64,000 nucleotides of DNA from assembly GCA_949825065.1 (NCBI GenBank), contig OX463859.1, positions 8,527,850 to 8,591,849 of the forward strand, in the 5' to 3' direction. This stretch comes from Odontocerum albicorne. Its lineage: Eukaryota > Arthropoda > Insecta > Trichoptera > Odontoceridae. Below are positions 12,701-27,700 of this stretch, one piece after another (within the stretch, counting starts at the first letter, position 1; every line of letters starts with the position of its first letter). The notes under the pieces are model-generated. The model was not told the origin of the DNA, did no database searches, and saw only the letters and a list, made by a program, of their open reading frames with translations. Made by a program: the position numbers and the translations under genes.

Positions 12701-15700
12701 TAGACACGAATATAATAAAATATTGCAATCTATTCCAGTCCGGACGAAGAAGTCTTTGAAAGTAGTTCACTTGTCATATAACAAATGTGTTAAGTTGATA
12801 GAGAGTTGCTGACTAATATTAAAATCCGAAAGGTGTCATACTTGGGTCATGTACTTAGAGGAGCAAAGTACAAATTACTGCACCTGATCATCCAAGGCAA
12901 AATAGAAAGCCGAAGAGGTGTTGGCAGGAGGCAAATCTCCTGTCTCCACAATATAAGTTATTGGACTGGCATAAGAGGCGTTGGAGATCTTTTTCGGGCT
13001 GCCGGGGACAACGATGTGTACTCTCGAGTGATATTCAACATTGGGAGGACCTGACATGACACTGGGAAGAAGAAGAAGAATAAAAACAATTTTGTTCAGT
13101 AACAAAAAAGTATAGTTCAGTTTAGTTCGACCCTACCTCCACCCACGCTGTTATGGGGGACAAAATAAGTCCATCCAGCATGATCTACACCATAAGATCG
13201 AAATCTTCATCATTTTTTTTGTGAGCACGACGCCACACAGTGATGAAGAAGGAACTACTCAAAGGGACTCCTTTTCCAGTGGCGACACACCTGAGTGTGA
13301 AAAGAATAGTAGCGAGGGCGGACTTAAGATCCGATATCAAGGGAGATATAAAATTAGTCACAGTACATTAAATATACTTATAAAGTGGCTTAAGGTCTGG
13401 AGTTCCAACAGTTCAGCAAGTTGCCAGTACTTTCACAAAAAATTTTAAATGCAACAAAACTATCATTCAAAGCCACTCGATCGAAGTAACCAATCGGTTC
13501 GAAGATGAACCAACAAAAAAGTACACGAACAATCGGTTAAAATTATCATTATTGAGTCGAGATATCTTCACTAACCTATCATTGGTGTCATTGTTTTCCA
13601 CAATCATATCGCCACTTCCTCCAGAATTGTTTGCAGATCCCAACTCAATTTGCATTGAGCCATTCTGAAAATAAAATAAAGATGCTGCAGTCTTGAATAT
13701 ATATTTTATTTAAAATATCAGGTATACAGGAATACTATAAAACACAGTCTTGAAACCGGTAGGGTTATACCGTTACAAGTGGAATGAACAGTGTTTGATA
13801 AAACAAATTACAATGTCTTTAAATCTCCACAATGTTAATGTCTTAACTATAAATAATATAGTCTTAATGCCTTTAAAAGTACTCTTAGAGAGCGTTTTTG
13901 TGTGTCTGAACCATAAATCCGAGGCCAAGGCGTGATTTTCGTTGATTTTTTCTCTCTTTCTTTTCGCTGACTTTGTTTCTCTCAAGCTTTTCGAGATCTC
14001 TGTAAATATGTTAAAGTTTCTCGGTGTATTGGAATGGATTAATTAATTATAGATATACTTATTTTTCTCATTATTTTCTAAGATTATGTTATTCTTTAGT
14101 TTTGTATATTAGGACCTTTGATTACCTGTGCCTTGACCTGTCTCAAGATTGTATTTTATGTGTGTAGGTGATATCCACGTGCGTACTGCTTTTTGATATT
14201 TTTTTGTGTATGATTCATTTAAATGTTTATAATTTTTGTGACAAGTTGTATTTATATATTCATACGCACTTAAAATTATAATTTGAGTATTACTCTTCTA
14301 ACTTTTATTAATGGTTGACAAAATATACATTGTAATAAAAAAAAAAAGATATATTGACAAATGTTGTTACAGACTCGTCATTATCACCCTACACATTTCA
14401 TCAGGGACACAGGAATACTATAAAACACCACCATACAGTGTGCGAGATAGAGGCAGATCGAGGAAAATGTGGCTGGATTAAGTAGATTAGATTTTGAAAG
14501 AAGACAAAATGAGAAGCACAAATAATAGAAAATTGTGGATGGCGAGATTTATGAATGTGAAAGAAGCCAAAGTGTTTGGATGTAAAAGTGTGAGATCTGT
14601 TTCCTGTGCCTGCTCAAAAAGGGACATAGCATAATATGTATCTACATATGCAAACTATCATGCCATGGGTTGACATTAAAATGGATAGGTTTGAATTGAT
14701 GTTAGGCAGGTTTGGTGATAGACGAACAAATGACAATGGGGATAGGATGTTAGAAGTATGTTTGAACAATGATATTCTTGTATCAACTATGTTTTATGAC
14801 CACAAAATCGTTTTCGATACAAGTGTTTATAAGGAGCAGATATTGGCTCAGATTATCTAGTGGTGAGCAGAATACATACATACATTTTCCGTTTGTTTGG
14901 CCACACGCATTTTATAATGGTTCAATGAAATACTATCAATGAAAATAAGGTATACCTCATTAGAATCAGTCATTACAACATCTATGTCTTGAGAGGGGCT
15001 TCCAATAGCGTCTATGGTGTCTCCTCCCATTTTCTCTTTGTCTTCTATGGCCGTTAGTCTATCTCCATCTATAGGCGCTGCAGTCTCATTCTCCGGGGTG
15101 CATTCCATTGCTGATTCCACTGTGTGAGGCGGACTCATAGTCGATGGAGATTCTAAAACATTAAGTCAAAATACATGAATAATGTGCTGGTTGGCTGACA
15201 TGGAGAAAATAACAGAAATGGAACAATCTGATTAGAAGGCCCTAGATCATCCAAGATGGAGAGCTAAAGTCCGTACAGCCATCAAGAGTTGCCATCGGTT
15301 ATGTATCTCACAATTTTCCTAATACCAATTTTTCGGCAATCTCAAGGAATAATTCAAAATGGTTGTTTTATAGAAATATTGTAGTAATAAGTAAAGCGAC
15401 TATCAAATTGTTCATTTTTTAAAGTAAAGCAACTATCAATTTGCTCATTGCTCCAAATAAAGTGACTATTGAATGAGTGTAATATTTGTTATGGCAATCA
15501 TATTATTGAGCTGTCAAAACTGTACGAATGTCAGTGATGTGGAACAAAAATAAATAGATTATTTCCACAACAATAATATAAAGTTTTAATGGGGCATATA
15601 GCGCAAATGCAGGGTTAGGCCACAGAGTGGCGGCGGAGCCCCTAGTAATAATAAATAAGTTCACCATTCACTAAAATATTAGTACAAGCAACTCTAATGT

Positions 15701-18700
15701 CACAGTAGATCATTAAGATAAATCTGGTGGGTTATCAATAGAGATAAAATGATAATTCATTAGAGGCTGGCATAGAAAATCCCCCTTGTTTACGAATAAA
15801 TACAAGGTATGCTTTTTGAGTCAAGTCTGTTTTAAAATTACCACCAATTGAAGTTGGAAAGCGGGATCACGCATGCGTAGTGTCATTTAGTATCTGTCAG
15901 CCATTTTGTAGCAGTCAGATTTGTGTTTGATGCCGCGTATGAGTAATTTACAATGAATGTAACAAAAAACCATCCCGCAAACTGTGAGGTTCATGCTGTG
16001 ATCCGATTTTAGTTTCCAAAAAAACAATAGTGCTGCTGAAATTCACTGGCAACAAATTTATGTGTCAAACGTTATGAGTGACAATAAGGTTGGGCAGTGA
16101 TGTCAGTTGTTTCGATAAGGGCGAATGAATACCCATGATGAAGAACGTAGTGGCCAGTTACAAGAATGGGGCTGTAGACTAATTTTTTTTGACCATTTTG
16201 GTGGATGAAATTTTTCGACAATGGAATAAGGAAACACAATATCAATAAAAAAGGAAAGTCAATGGTGACAATGTGAAAAAATAACGCAAATGTGTATATT
16301 TCATTTTGCTATAAATCTTTACTTTTTATTTTAAAATGGATGTTACTTAAAAAATACATTCATATATAACGTTTTTCAAGTGACACCCTTTTAAAATGTT
16401 TTTCTGGAACAAGCCAATGAACAAAATTAAAAGAGGGTAGAATTAGAGGTGTATGTTTTAATATAGATTTCTTTTAGAGCAAAAAGTAACTTCTTGTGCG
16501 AGAAACTATTAGCTTTTTGAACGGGAACATCTTAAGCAAATTTTTCAATAGATAAAAAGAATTAAAATCACCTCCAACACTCATTGCTCCATTTTGTAAA
16601 TAGATAAAAAGAATCAAAATTACCTCCAACACTCATTGCTCCATTTTGTAAATCCTTATTCTCTAATCTATCATCACAGTCATCCACGATAATATCTGCA
16701 GTGTTGTCTTCATCGTTAATACTCGGTTCTTTTACATTTACAATGAGATTATTGGTTTCGTTCGAGGATACTAGCTTATCCTTGGCTTCCATATGTGACA
16801 CTCTCATGTCTAGGCAATCAGACACCGTGCAAAGAGCGTTCTGAGAGTTGGACATAACAGTTATATTCGGGATTCCCGGTATATTAATGCTGTCTGATTG
16901 CATCTCAATCATTTCTGCTTCGATCGATTCAGATTTCTGTCCGTCTTTTAAATTGGTTATGAGAGATTCTTCATAAGGTTTCATACTCATTATGGGTACA
17001 GGGATTGTCGAAACTGGGATTTCGGAAGGTAGGGATATGTTTGACGCTAGAGGTGGAATGGGGTTTGGTATTGATTCATTGGTGACTACTTTTGTGGCTG
17101 AAATGAGGGAATTCATTATGGGATTGGATGCTGGATTGAAGTTTTCAACGGCTGATACCTAAAAAATACAAAGTTCATGTTATATCATTGATAAATTGAA
17201 AGTATTTTTCTTAATACAAGTATTTTCATAAAAAAATCAACTAACATTCTCTAAGGGGGTTTTCTAGCCTATATTGTAATTGTGGGAAGGTTTTTTTTGG
17301 AAAAATATTTATTGTATATTTTGTAATTTGTTTTATCAAACACTGTTTATTCCACTTTTTGTAATGGTATAATCCTACGGGTTTCAAGGCTTTCACCTTA
17401 TCATCAGGGAACACAAATAAGACTAATTTATTTACAGTCACCTCTGGTTATAGTGAACTCGGTTTTAGTGACCCTTTGGCTAAAGTGAACCAAAATCTAC
17501 TAGTTTTAGTTCACTATAACATAGGTTTTTACCATACACATTTGATATATGGGGTTGGAACAGAAAATTTTGGTTCACTATAGCCAAAAGTTCACTAAAA
17601 CCGAGTTCACTATAACCGGAGTTGACTGTATATTATTTAATTAGCTTTATGTATCCTTTGTAGAACATTTTTGATTCTTTTTACATCTTTTATATCCCAT
17701 GTAATATTTTAACTGCAAAGTTACATGGTGTAGTGCAATAGTCTGTATGCAAGACACGGATCATTGATAGTCATAACTGTTTGTCTAAAATCTAAAGAAA
17801 TTTCTTAAGTGATAATAAAATATAGCTAGAGGCCCAATCAAAATGGTTTTTTGCCAGTATTTTCGTTTTATGGCATCCCTGTTTTGTGATGGAACATAAT
17901 AGGGTAATGGTGATAATTTACGGCTTTGTACCATAAAGTATAAAATAATTAATCTTGGTCCTTTCTCTAAAGGAATGTTTTCTAAATATGTCTCTTAAGT
18001 TTCAAGTCAAATGGTTTTTATATTTTTGAAATTATGATCACCAGTTTTTAAAAGGCTTTTAAATTTGTATTATTTTTATGGTGCTCTTCGCAGCACTCTG
18101 TTTCTACCTTTTCATTCATTTAAAGGACAATTTTATATAGCGCCCTTTAGAGAGCAAACTCTCCTCAAGGGTACTCTAACTCGGGTCCGAACCCACTATT
18201 ATTAAATAAAATCACATTTGGTAGCTACAACAGCGCCTGAGCAATCATGTATAACACTTTCCTTGTACACAGTACAACCTTGTGAAACCACTGCCATGTG
18301 GCAATTACTTTCAATCAACCAGAAAAATGTTTATGTGGCCTTAAGTGAAAGCCAGACTGAAAACCGGAACAGGACTTGACCGGAATTGAACCCGCATAAC
18401 CTTTGGGTTAAAAGGCAGGCATATTACCAACTAGGCTACTGGGGTCTGTAACTTAACCAGTTTAAGATATGCATCAAAAGAAAACGTAAATATTTCCCAA
18501 GATCTTCAAAACTAGGTAAATAAATAAAGAAAATGTTTATTTTTGGTTTCTCTGTATTTTGCCTTTTCTAAAATTATACGTGAAGCAGTAAACATTCCTA
18601 GAATAAGTGACAGTGAGAGTTCATACCGTAGAGCAGACATCAGCAAGCGCTTGCAGGTGAGTGGTGTTAACCGTGGGCATGGAGCTCTGTCCCTGAGAGT

Positions 18701-21700
18701 TGGTGGTAGTGGAGCTGGTCAGCGACATGCATGTGTTCACCATGGGGAGGATGGGCACCACCGCCACTGGGGACCAAAATATTCAATGATTTTATTATAA
18801 ATAATTTAACACACAACTATCAAACAAATGTAACATTAATAACAATAGTCCGGAGAAAGTAGTATAGATAAATTTAATAAAAATTACAGACTTTATGATA
18901 TATAAAAACCATTACGCTTTCGACTGAATAATTTTTACAATGATGTTAAAAGAACTGTGTACAGTGAATCCATTAATTCCGAGACTCCCTGTAGACTTAA
19001 TTCCGCAGATAATCAAGTCACTTATATAAAATGGCGTAGTATTTGCATAAAACCTACGTACATTTTCTCGTGTACTTCAAATTATCTCTGAATTATTTTT
19101 AATACTTAACACCATTAAAATGACACGCAAATAGTTGTTATACTCTATTGTTCATGGAATAATGACATGAAAAAAGTCTGTGTACGTTAATACCAATAGC
19201 ATTCAAGTTTTGTAACGTTTACTAAAGTGTCTTGAAATATTTCCGTTGTTTGTTTTGTATCTTTTCAGATATGGAATATTTAAATTTTTCTTCTAAAAAG
19301 CGAAATGGGAATATTTTTATTAAAAAATGAAAACAAATAAATATTTAAGTATTTAACCTGTACACCGCGTTAAAAATCAAATTCCACGAATCCTGTGCAC
19401 GGCACAATTTCGGCGTTTTTTAATTTCTAAGTTTAAACGCGTATTTTGTTTAGAACCACTGATATTTGATTACACCAAGTAAACATGACATTCAAGTAAT
19501 TTTCTGACAATAAATAATAGTCATTACTCTTAAGGAGACTCATTAAATAAAGGAGATAAACTAAACATTACGTAAAATACACAAAGGAATGCTACAGATC
19601 AGATCACAGGCGTTTGTGCTTCCCGCGAGGAACACGTTAATAAACTGAATCAATAAATCTCACCGCTGACAACCGGCTGCGGCTTGACAATAGGTCCTGA
19701 TGCAGTTTTTTCTATTGAAAACTCTGGTAACCACTCAGCTACAGCATTTCTGAAAAAAAGAAAGATAACCTTTGCAAATTTTCATCCATCATAAAAAAAA
19801 ATCTTAATACAGCTCTGATTTCCAGCAGCGACATTCGCTGATGACCTTTCATGATGATTAGCAGCGATGAGCCTTCACTCTTCAGTGGTAGCTCTCCAAT
19901 TTGATAACTCCACCGCACACACATCCTGGGTCACTCAGTCATACCATCTGACCTTGGTCTGCCAACCACCTTCCCATCCTGATACCCAACTTATATATAT
20001 TTTGTAACACTTTTAATCTCTTAATAATATTGAGCTTGAATCCCGAATTAGATCGCTCTTGATAAGTCGAATCTCTAAATGGTGCTATATAAATTATCTT
20101 TTTATTATTATCCTTTCACTAATGATCTGGTTGCATTTCATTCATGCGTTATACATGCCCAGTCTATTTCAAATGGGCAATTTTTATAACTTTTACAATA
20201 TTAGGCTCCCAATACGTACAACGTTTGTTTCTAGTTATATTGAATACTCTACTGCCCATTGTTAACACCCAATTATTTGGCACAACTATCTTCTACAAAA
20301 CACAAACAGAGTCTGTAGCATTTGTTTGCCAGTGCCAAATAATAAAGTAACGTAAAATAGGAATTCAGATGAAATGAACTCTAAGATTGAAAAATCAGAT
20401 CATAAGTACAATCTGCAAGGAGAGGAACACAGCAAACCGTTAAGGTTGTTGATACATTGGAACTCTTTTTATACCTGAGCGCCTGCCTGTGATGGTAGAC
20501 ATGTTTGTTGAGTGTAACAGGTCCATCATCTTCAGCATTGCCTCCCGTTCCTTCCTTTTCCAATTTAATGTCTGCAGCTACACTGTCAACTGAAATGGAT
20601 GGAATGTCATTTTAACAATGATTTAACTAAAAGATAAAGAAATACATTAATAGAAGAGATTTATGTATATAGTGATTGTAATTGAATAGGTGCCGCGAAT
20701 AAGGTGGTAACTAACAAAACTTGTATTTTACAGTATTCAAGAAAAACACATTTTTTATTAAGTGTAGATATTTTAATAGATTTTTTTTAAATCAAAAGAT
20801 ATATTCATTCACACACTTTATTTAAAACTAAAAAAATACCAAACTATATTCAAAACAACAAAAAAAAAACATGAAAAAAACTATGAACATGTGAACGTGG
20901 TCCGCGAATGCAGTTACAACGTTATTCCACAACTCTTATATAAAACAAACAAGTTTTGTTGTTACAACTTTTATATGAAAAATCAATCATGTACGTTAGT
21001 TGCCACGTTATTTCACTAACCTCTTCTGGTCTTCTTTTACTCGTTACTTCTTTGCCTTTTCTGCTTATATAGGATTTTCTGCTGTTTCTTCCGTTTATTA
21101 TCTGACCATTCTGCAGCCTTTGCTTGTCGTTTTTTTTACCGAAATTGAGTTTATTTTCTACACTAGCAGAGTGAACGACGGGCGCCTCTCCAGACATGTT
21201 GCTACTTGAAACCACATAATTACACTTAGCGCGTGCAAAAATCCAACGGCAATGTTGGCTTATCAGTAGAAACGAAAGTGATAGAGAATATTTTTATAAA
21301 GAGGACGAAGGACGTAACCACACAGCACGTTATTTCACAAAAAACTGGATTTTGAAAAAAGGTTAGTTTACCACCTTATTCGAGGCACGCATTCAATTTT
21401 TTTATTATTTTAGTAATATGTGTAGCGAACCCCCAAAGTTATTATGATTGTCCTGAGTTTGTTCGATTGAATGTGTTTGCGTACTTCCTCCAGGCCTACA
21501 TGACATTAATTGTTCTATTGTAGTCATCAAATAAATGATCATTCATACAATTCTGCACAGGATGGGGAATCAGTATGGACAATCGATAGAACCATTTAAA
21601 CTCATCATAGATTCATAAATTATTTATCCATGGTTTCAGTTTTGACTTTGTGGAACTCCACATTAGATTATTTAATAAAAAGTTACTTTGTTATTCCACT

Positions 21701-24700
21701 TACATTAATGCCACGTGTTTCTACCTCCTATTCTGAAGCTCTCTTCAGATTATATGATACCATTTTGTTATGATAGTAGTAGTGTTTAAGTCAGACTGGT
21801 GTCATGTTACTATGGACCACCAATATCAAAAGTGTGTGTGGTCAATTGAGGCCAAGATTTCAATTATAATAAATCAATTAAAATATTTTGAATTCGACAA
21901 TATCAATGCAAAGGAAATTAAGAGGTGTGAGCATCTTTTGGTTATTTTAATATTTTGTAATTATATTTACCTATGGCTTTGTGTATCTCTAATGTTTCTG
22001 AATTCATTGTTTTATATAATTTTTATGACGCATGCTAAATTTTAACTTGACTATTTTTGAAATTATGTCTATAATATAGTTTGCAAATTTTTAAGAATTG
22101 TTATTAGATAGACAATGCTTATGTTCTTGTATTCTAGTGCCTATGCACTCATGACAGTCAAGATCTGCCAGGTTGTACTGTATACAACGAAAGTGTAATA
22201 CAATACTAACAAAAAAAACTCAGTCAAATTGAGACCCTTTTTTAACGAATAGAATATTGGCAACACTCACTATTTGTGGTGGCATCCACACTGCAGTTGG
22301 CCCAGTGGGCAAGAGTCCTTATGGGTACAGTGTTGGCATTGTATTCACAGTTGGGGTTTGACAGCACTCCTCGCAGTAGTGGAATGAGCTCTGGAGATCT
22401 TCCTGTATACGGACCTGATATAAAATCATATTTATTTATCAAATAATTGGAGTTTTGTGAGTGAACAAGCTTAAAAAAATAAAGAGAAAATGAAACATTA
22501 TAATAGGTTATTTTGAAAATAATGTTGTTTTATTATGTTAGCGAGTTTTGACAGTTAGTTATGCTCTGCCTGTCATTGTATCACCATCTGTTTTGTAATT
22601 CTCATTTCACAACACCTGAACTGTACATTTCAACATAAAAAATATTTTAAAAAAATCTCTCATTCACAATAGCAGATTTTATACGAAATTGCATGTTAGT
22701 TGACTTTCTTAAAAATAATTCTCCAACTATTGCAACATAAAAACATTTGTGATATATTGGATGTTCGTAAGTGCCAAAAAAGGTGGTTCAAGAAATTTCG
22801 AATGGGAGATTTTGATATTAAAATAGTCTTAGGAGTGGAAGATCTGCAAAATTGGATGACGACATCCTAATTGTGGAAATCGAAGGTAATTCAACACTAT
22901 TCATCAGTTCGCAAAAAAACTCAGATAATCCAAATCTACTATACATCACAAGAAAAAAATAGGGAAGTTTTGGAGGCAGGGTGTATGGATACACGAACTA
23001 AGCAATTGGAACAAATCCAAGAAGAAGACAAACAAGTGACCAGAAAGAGATTCCCGGGTTAGCATATAAATTATGATTCCGTGGTTAGTATACCTATATA
23101 TGCTTAAAATAAGATTCCTCATGGATTCAAACAACTTTACGTACGTGTATTTAAGACAAACTGGTCGATTGGAAGAAATTACTGTATAAGCCTGCCAGAT
23201 GTAGCATGTATAATCAAGCAGAGAGAATAAAAAAAAATAGTACTCGTATAACGTAATTCACAACACTACAATTCCGATTTCTCTTTTGTAGAATAATTTT
23301 AAATTATTTCATATATGCTTAGGCCGAGGCCACACCAAAGTGCTTCGTTAAGTGCTAAGTTAGGTTTTATGTGACTCATATACTAGGTGATTTCATGCCT
23401 GGCCACACCAAAAATGCTACGCACAAATTCATTTGACAGTTGGGAGCGGTTGAGTCAACACACGATGTCACTCTCAAAACTAAACAATTTCATTACAACT
23501 TGCCATCTTTATTTACTTTCTGAGCAACTTCATTCCAAAGTGATTTTATTACAGGTACATTTTTCTATAATTTGCTCAATGGGTTCCACAAAGGCTCCCT
23601 TTTATACACAGCTTTCGTTAAAACTTCCACCATCTTGTAAATTAACCAACACGTCTGTTTGCTAGGAGATTCACTCAATGACTAATCGTTATGCGACGTG
23701 GCGCGAAGCGTGCAGTGTGGCCACTGCGATAGAATGCGGTACGTTGGTTCACTAGGATATGTCGCCTAACTAGCAACATAGCTCTAAGCATCAAGCGAGG
23801 CTCCTATCTGTGTGGCCGAGGCCTTAGAATATTGATGCTAGGCTGGTGAGTCACATTCTGAGGTGGCAGCAAGCAGGGTAGGCCAACTACTGATCACGTG
23901 ATGCAATGTCGGTCATAGCAGACTGTGGGTCACACGGTCATATCACAGTCACCAGGGACATCTCACCAAAAACATATTTAAGAAAGGAATGCTGAGAAAA
24001 TGCTCGAGTAGATGTCTCTGGTAAAGATTAAGCACAACACAACTTACTCCATTTATTCTCGACTATATTATCCGATTGAAAGTACCTTATTCTATATTTT
24101 TTGTCTTAACAGTTCAATATGTAATTAAAGACTTGACAAAAATATTTGCAATAATTCATGCAACCTGCAAACTTTCAATCCTTTGTCTGGGTATTTTGTA
24201 CCTTTTTCTTTTTTCAGTATTTTATTGTGTCATAGGGGTCAGGTAGCCATACAGATAGCCTTTGTACTAGAGATGTCTAACTCTAAGGATGGTGAATGTT
24301 AGTTCAGTTGCCATGCGAGTTGTGTATTTGTTGAGTTCATATTCATTTCAGTGAGTTTATATTCACACGTCAATAAAAAAGAGAAATAAAAACATTTGTT
24401 ATCTTACCTAAGAACATTCTCTTTTGATCATAATCATTGGCATGTAAATTATCCCATATAACTGGAGGTCTTCTTAGTACCCTGGTAATCTCTTCAATAC
24501 AAGCAGCAGTTAGGGTCTTAGATATCACTTTAGGTCCTGAAAAACGAAATTAAAGCACACATATTATAGTAAAAGTCAGTTGGTTAGAAGAATGATAATT
24601 CATAATCCGTATTTTTTTCAACATTCTCTAGGTCCCAAAATAGACTTTTCGTAATAAATTCTGTTAATTCGAAAAACCACGTATTTCGTAATACATGTTT

Positions 24701-27700
24701 TTATGACAAAAAGTATTTATGAATTCTAATAATTTGAAATTTTTCCCGTAAACCCCGAATCCACGTAGTTGCCGGCCCTGGCAGCAGGTTTCTTCTCCTC
24801 TCAATATATGCCCCAGAAAGAAAATCTTTAAGTATTTTATGGTATTTAAGAGCTCTCGTTCTACACCTACTCGGCGTAGTAACCGGTGTTTAAGATACGA
24901 TGATCACAAGAAATTCTGAATCCACATCTCGAACGCTTATAAATGAAAAGGATGTAAGTTGTTGGAGATCAAGTGATGTATGCTACATGAGGATTGTGTA
25001 GGAGGTCTCATCTGAAAAACTTAGTTCATGTCTGATAAAATAGAAATGTAACATACCTGTCCACATAATGTCTATGTCCTTGGAGAGTTTGGCTCCCAGA
25101 GTGGTGAGGTACTCGGAGCTGGAGACAGTGGGCATAGCCCTGGTCCCGCAGTACTGGGTGGGGCACAGCAAGAACCGGACTGATGCTCCTCCCAGATGTT
25201 GCTGCACTTCATTTGTCACTGATACCTAGAGGCAAACAATGAGTTCTGATTACTGCAAAATCTATTAGGTTGTAACAAATATTCATCTAGTTATTTTTGC
25301 TGAGTGACCATAGAAATGTGTAGTCTGGCATTGTCATGCTGGCACACTACACCTTTTCTATTGCCCACCCCTAGCTTCTTCTTATCAATTTGACCAATTG
25401 TTATAAGTACTTACTGGAATTAATAGTTTGGTATGTTGTCAATAGCTCATAGTATACGATACTCTTCCAATCCCACCAGATACATGGCATGACTTTATTT
25501 GGGTTCATTCTAGCAATGTTAGGATTTGGAGCTCACAGGGGGTTCAACACTCACTTATGGTGAAGAGGGTACAGAAAAAATATCTGCGATACCTCTATAT
25601 GAGTGAGTTTGGTGTCCATCCGTAGTTTTATTCTAGTCAATTTTGTACTAGTAATGTTTGGATACAATTTCTTGAGTGTACAAAGAAATCTTTGGCTCCT
25701 GGTATACATTGCCAGGTTCATTTGAGGAGTTGTCCGCATTAATAGAAAGATTGGTATTAAATGTTGCAAACAATTACACTACGACGGCAGGAACAGTTAT
25801 CAATCATACAAGTAGAATATATTTACCAGCCATTATGCCTGCTGGAAAGGCCTTAACATATTTCGTATCATATTCTCAAAAGTAAAAGAAAATTTTCTTC
25901 TGACTGAGGATGTCGGAAAACACTATCAGCTACTTTTGAATATTCTATTTTCTTTTTAAATAAGTAAACAATTTTTTCAAATTGAAAATTCCAATGTAAT
26001 TGAGTTAAGCCTTTATTGTGAATGACAATAAATGAGTTAGTAAATGGCGTTACCTGTGCATGAGCAAAACTTTGGAATATTTCCTTGTCAGCTTCACTCA
26101 TCTCGGGCTCAATGTCATCAAAGAGTAGAGCAAACGCTGTGCAGCCGAACTGGGAAACCTACAAAATAAGTCATATCTTGTTAAATCTTATCACGGCATT
26201 ATAACACAGGTGTTACACTAAATTAGGGATTTAAAAATAAAAAATACAGAAACTGTAACGTAATTTCAAATATGGCAACACATTCAAATACTATACATGC
26301 ACTATTGTGTGCAGTGGTATCATCTGGTGATAAATATTGACAACGCTACAATCTTTCAAACGACATCGGGTCAACATGTCTGGACAGCGTGGGTGCGTTT
26401 TGAAAATTGGGGTAAATAATCCAAATATCTTATTAATCACTACATGTAGAGAAAATTTTATTCAAACCATTTTATTTGTTGATAATTCAACTATGTAAAT
26501 GTTGTTCATGTTTTAGGTTATAGAATCATTTCATAGACCCATTTTGTGTTTTATAAAAATTGATATTTTGGCAATGTAACGTGGGTGTTACATATAAAAA
26601 AAACTATAAGGAAAAATTGTGATTTTTTTCCTCAATTTTCCTTCATAACTTACCATATAACAAGGAATCACCAAAGAAAAACGTTAATAATTGGATAAAT
26701 CGAACTTTGCCAAGATAAGGGTTAATTAGTAAGCTAAGCTAAAGAAGATAATTGATACAAAATAAACCATACATTTTGTTAAGTTAGGAAACACAAAGAT
26801 GTCACAAATGTTTCAATCTAGGTTTGTTTGCAGTTTGGCATTCCACTTCCTCTCATTTTACGTGACATTTAAGTCACTGTTTGAAGTAAGCTAATTAGGG
26901 GGAGTCTAATAGTAGCCAGGAGTTGGTTTCAGAATATGAAGGCATGGGCAGTAAAGGATGATGCGAAAAAGGAAGAGCTGCGAGTTGGAAATACTAGAAG
27001 ACAATCTCTGCTTGAGCATAGCATTAATTAATGAACGGAGAAGCGCTGAACATTATCGGCATGATATGAAAGGGTGGCAGGACAGTTCAAGATATCATAT
27101 AACAGTGATGATATGTATATTCGTCAGAGATTTCTTATACTCAGCTTGTTAAATTTATTCTGATGTGACCATTTTTATAATGTCAAATATATATTTTTGA
27201 CTGACCAGTGATTTTTAAACTTTTTGAGCCAGTTTCGGATATTAGTTACGGTTTCGCAACCCAAGTAAAGATTAATAATAAATACCCGTAAAATAACATA
27301 TACAGATAATAATTAAATAATGTTAACATTTTAATAATACAAAATACAATCATGCCATTTCCCTGTCGGGGTAGGCAGAAAAGGATAGAGTGCCAGACCT
27401 CCCATCTCGAAACACATCCTTATCCTCTTCTACATCCATACATCATCTCAAACAACTTGTACGATTTCTCTGAATTCAACATTTCCTTCTTTCAGAATAG
27501 CATATACTTGATCTAACCATACTTTACTTGGTATTCTTCTCACAAACTCCACTCACATTGGCACTGTATATTTGTTTTGCTAGTCTTTCTTTCATTGGTT
27601 TCACATGTCCAAACCATCTCAGCGTGCTCTTCTTCATTTTACTTAACACATCAGCCTTAAGTGCACATTTATCCCTAATCATTTCATTCCGTAATCTGTC

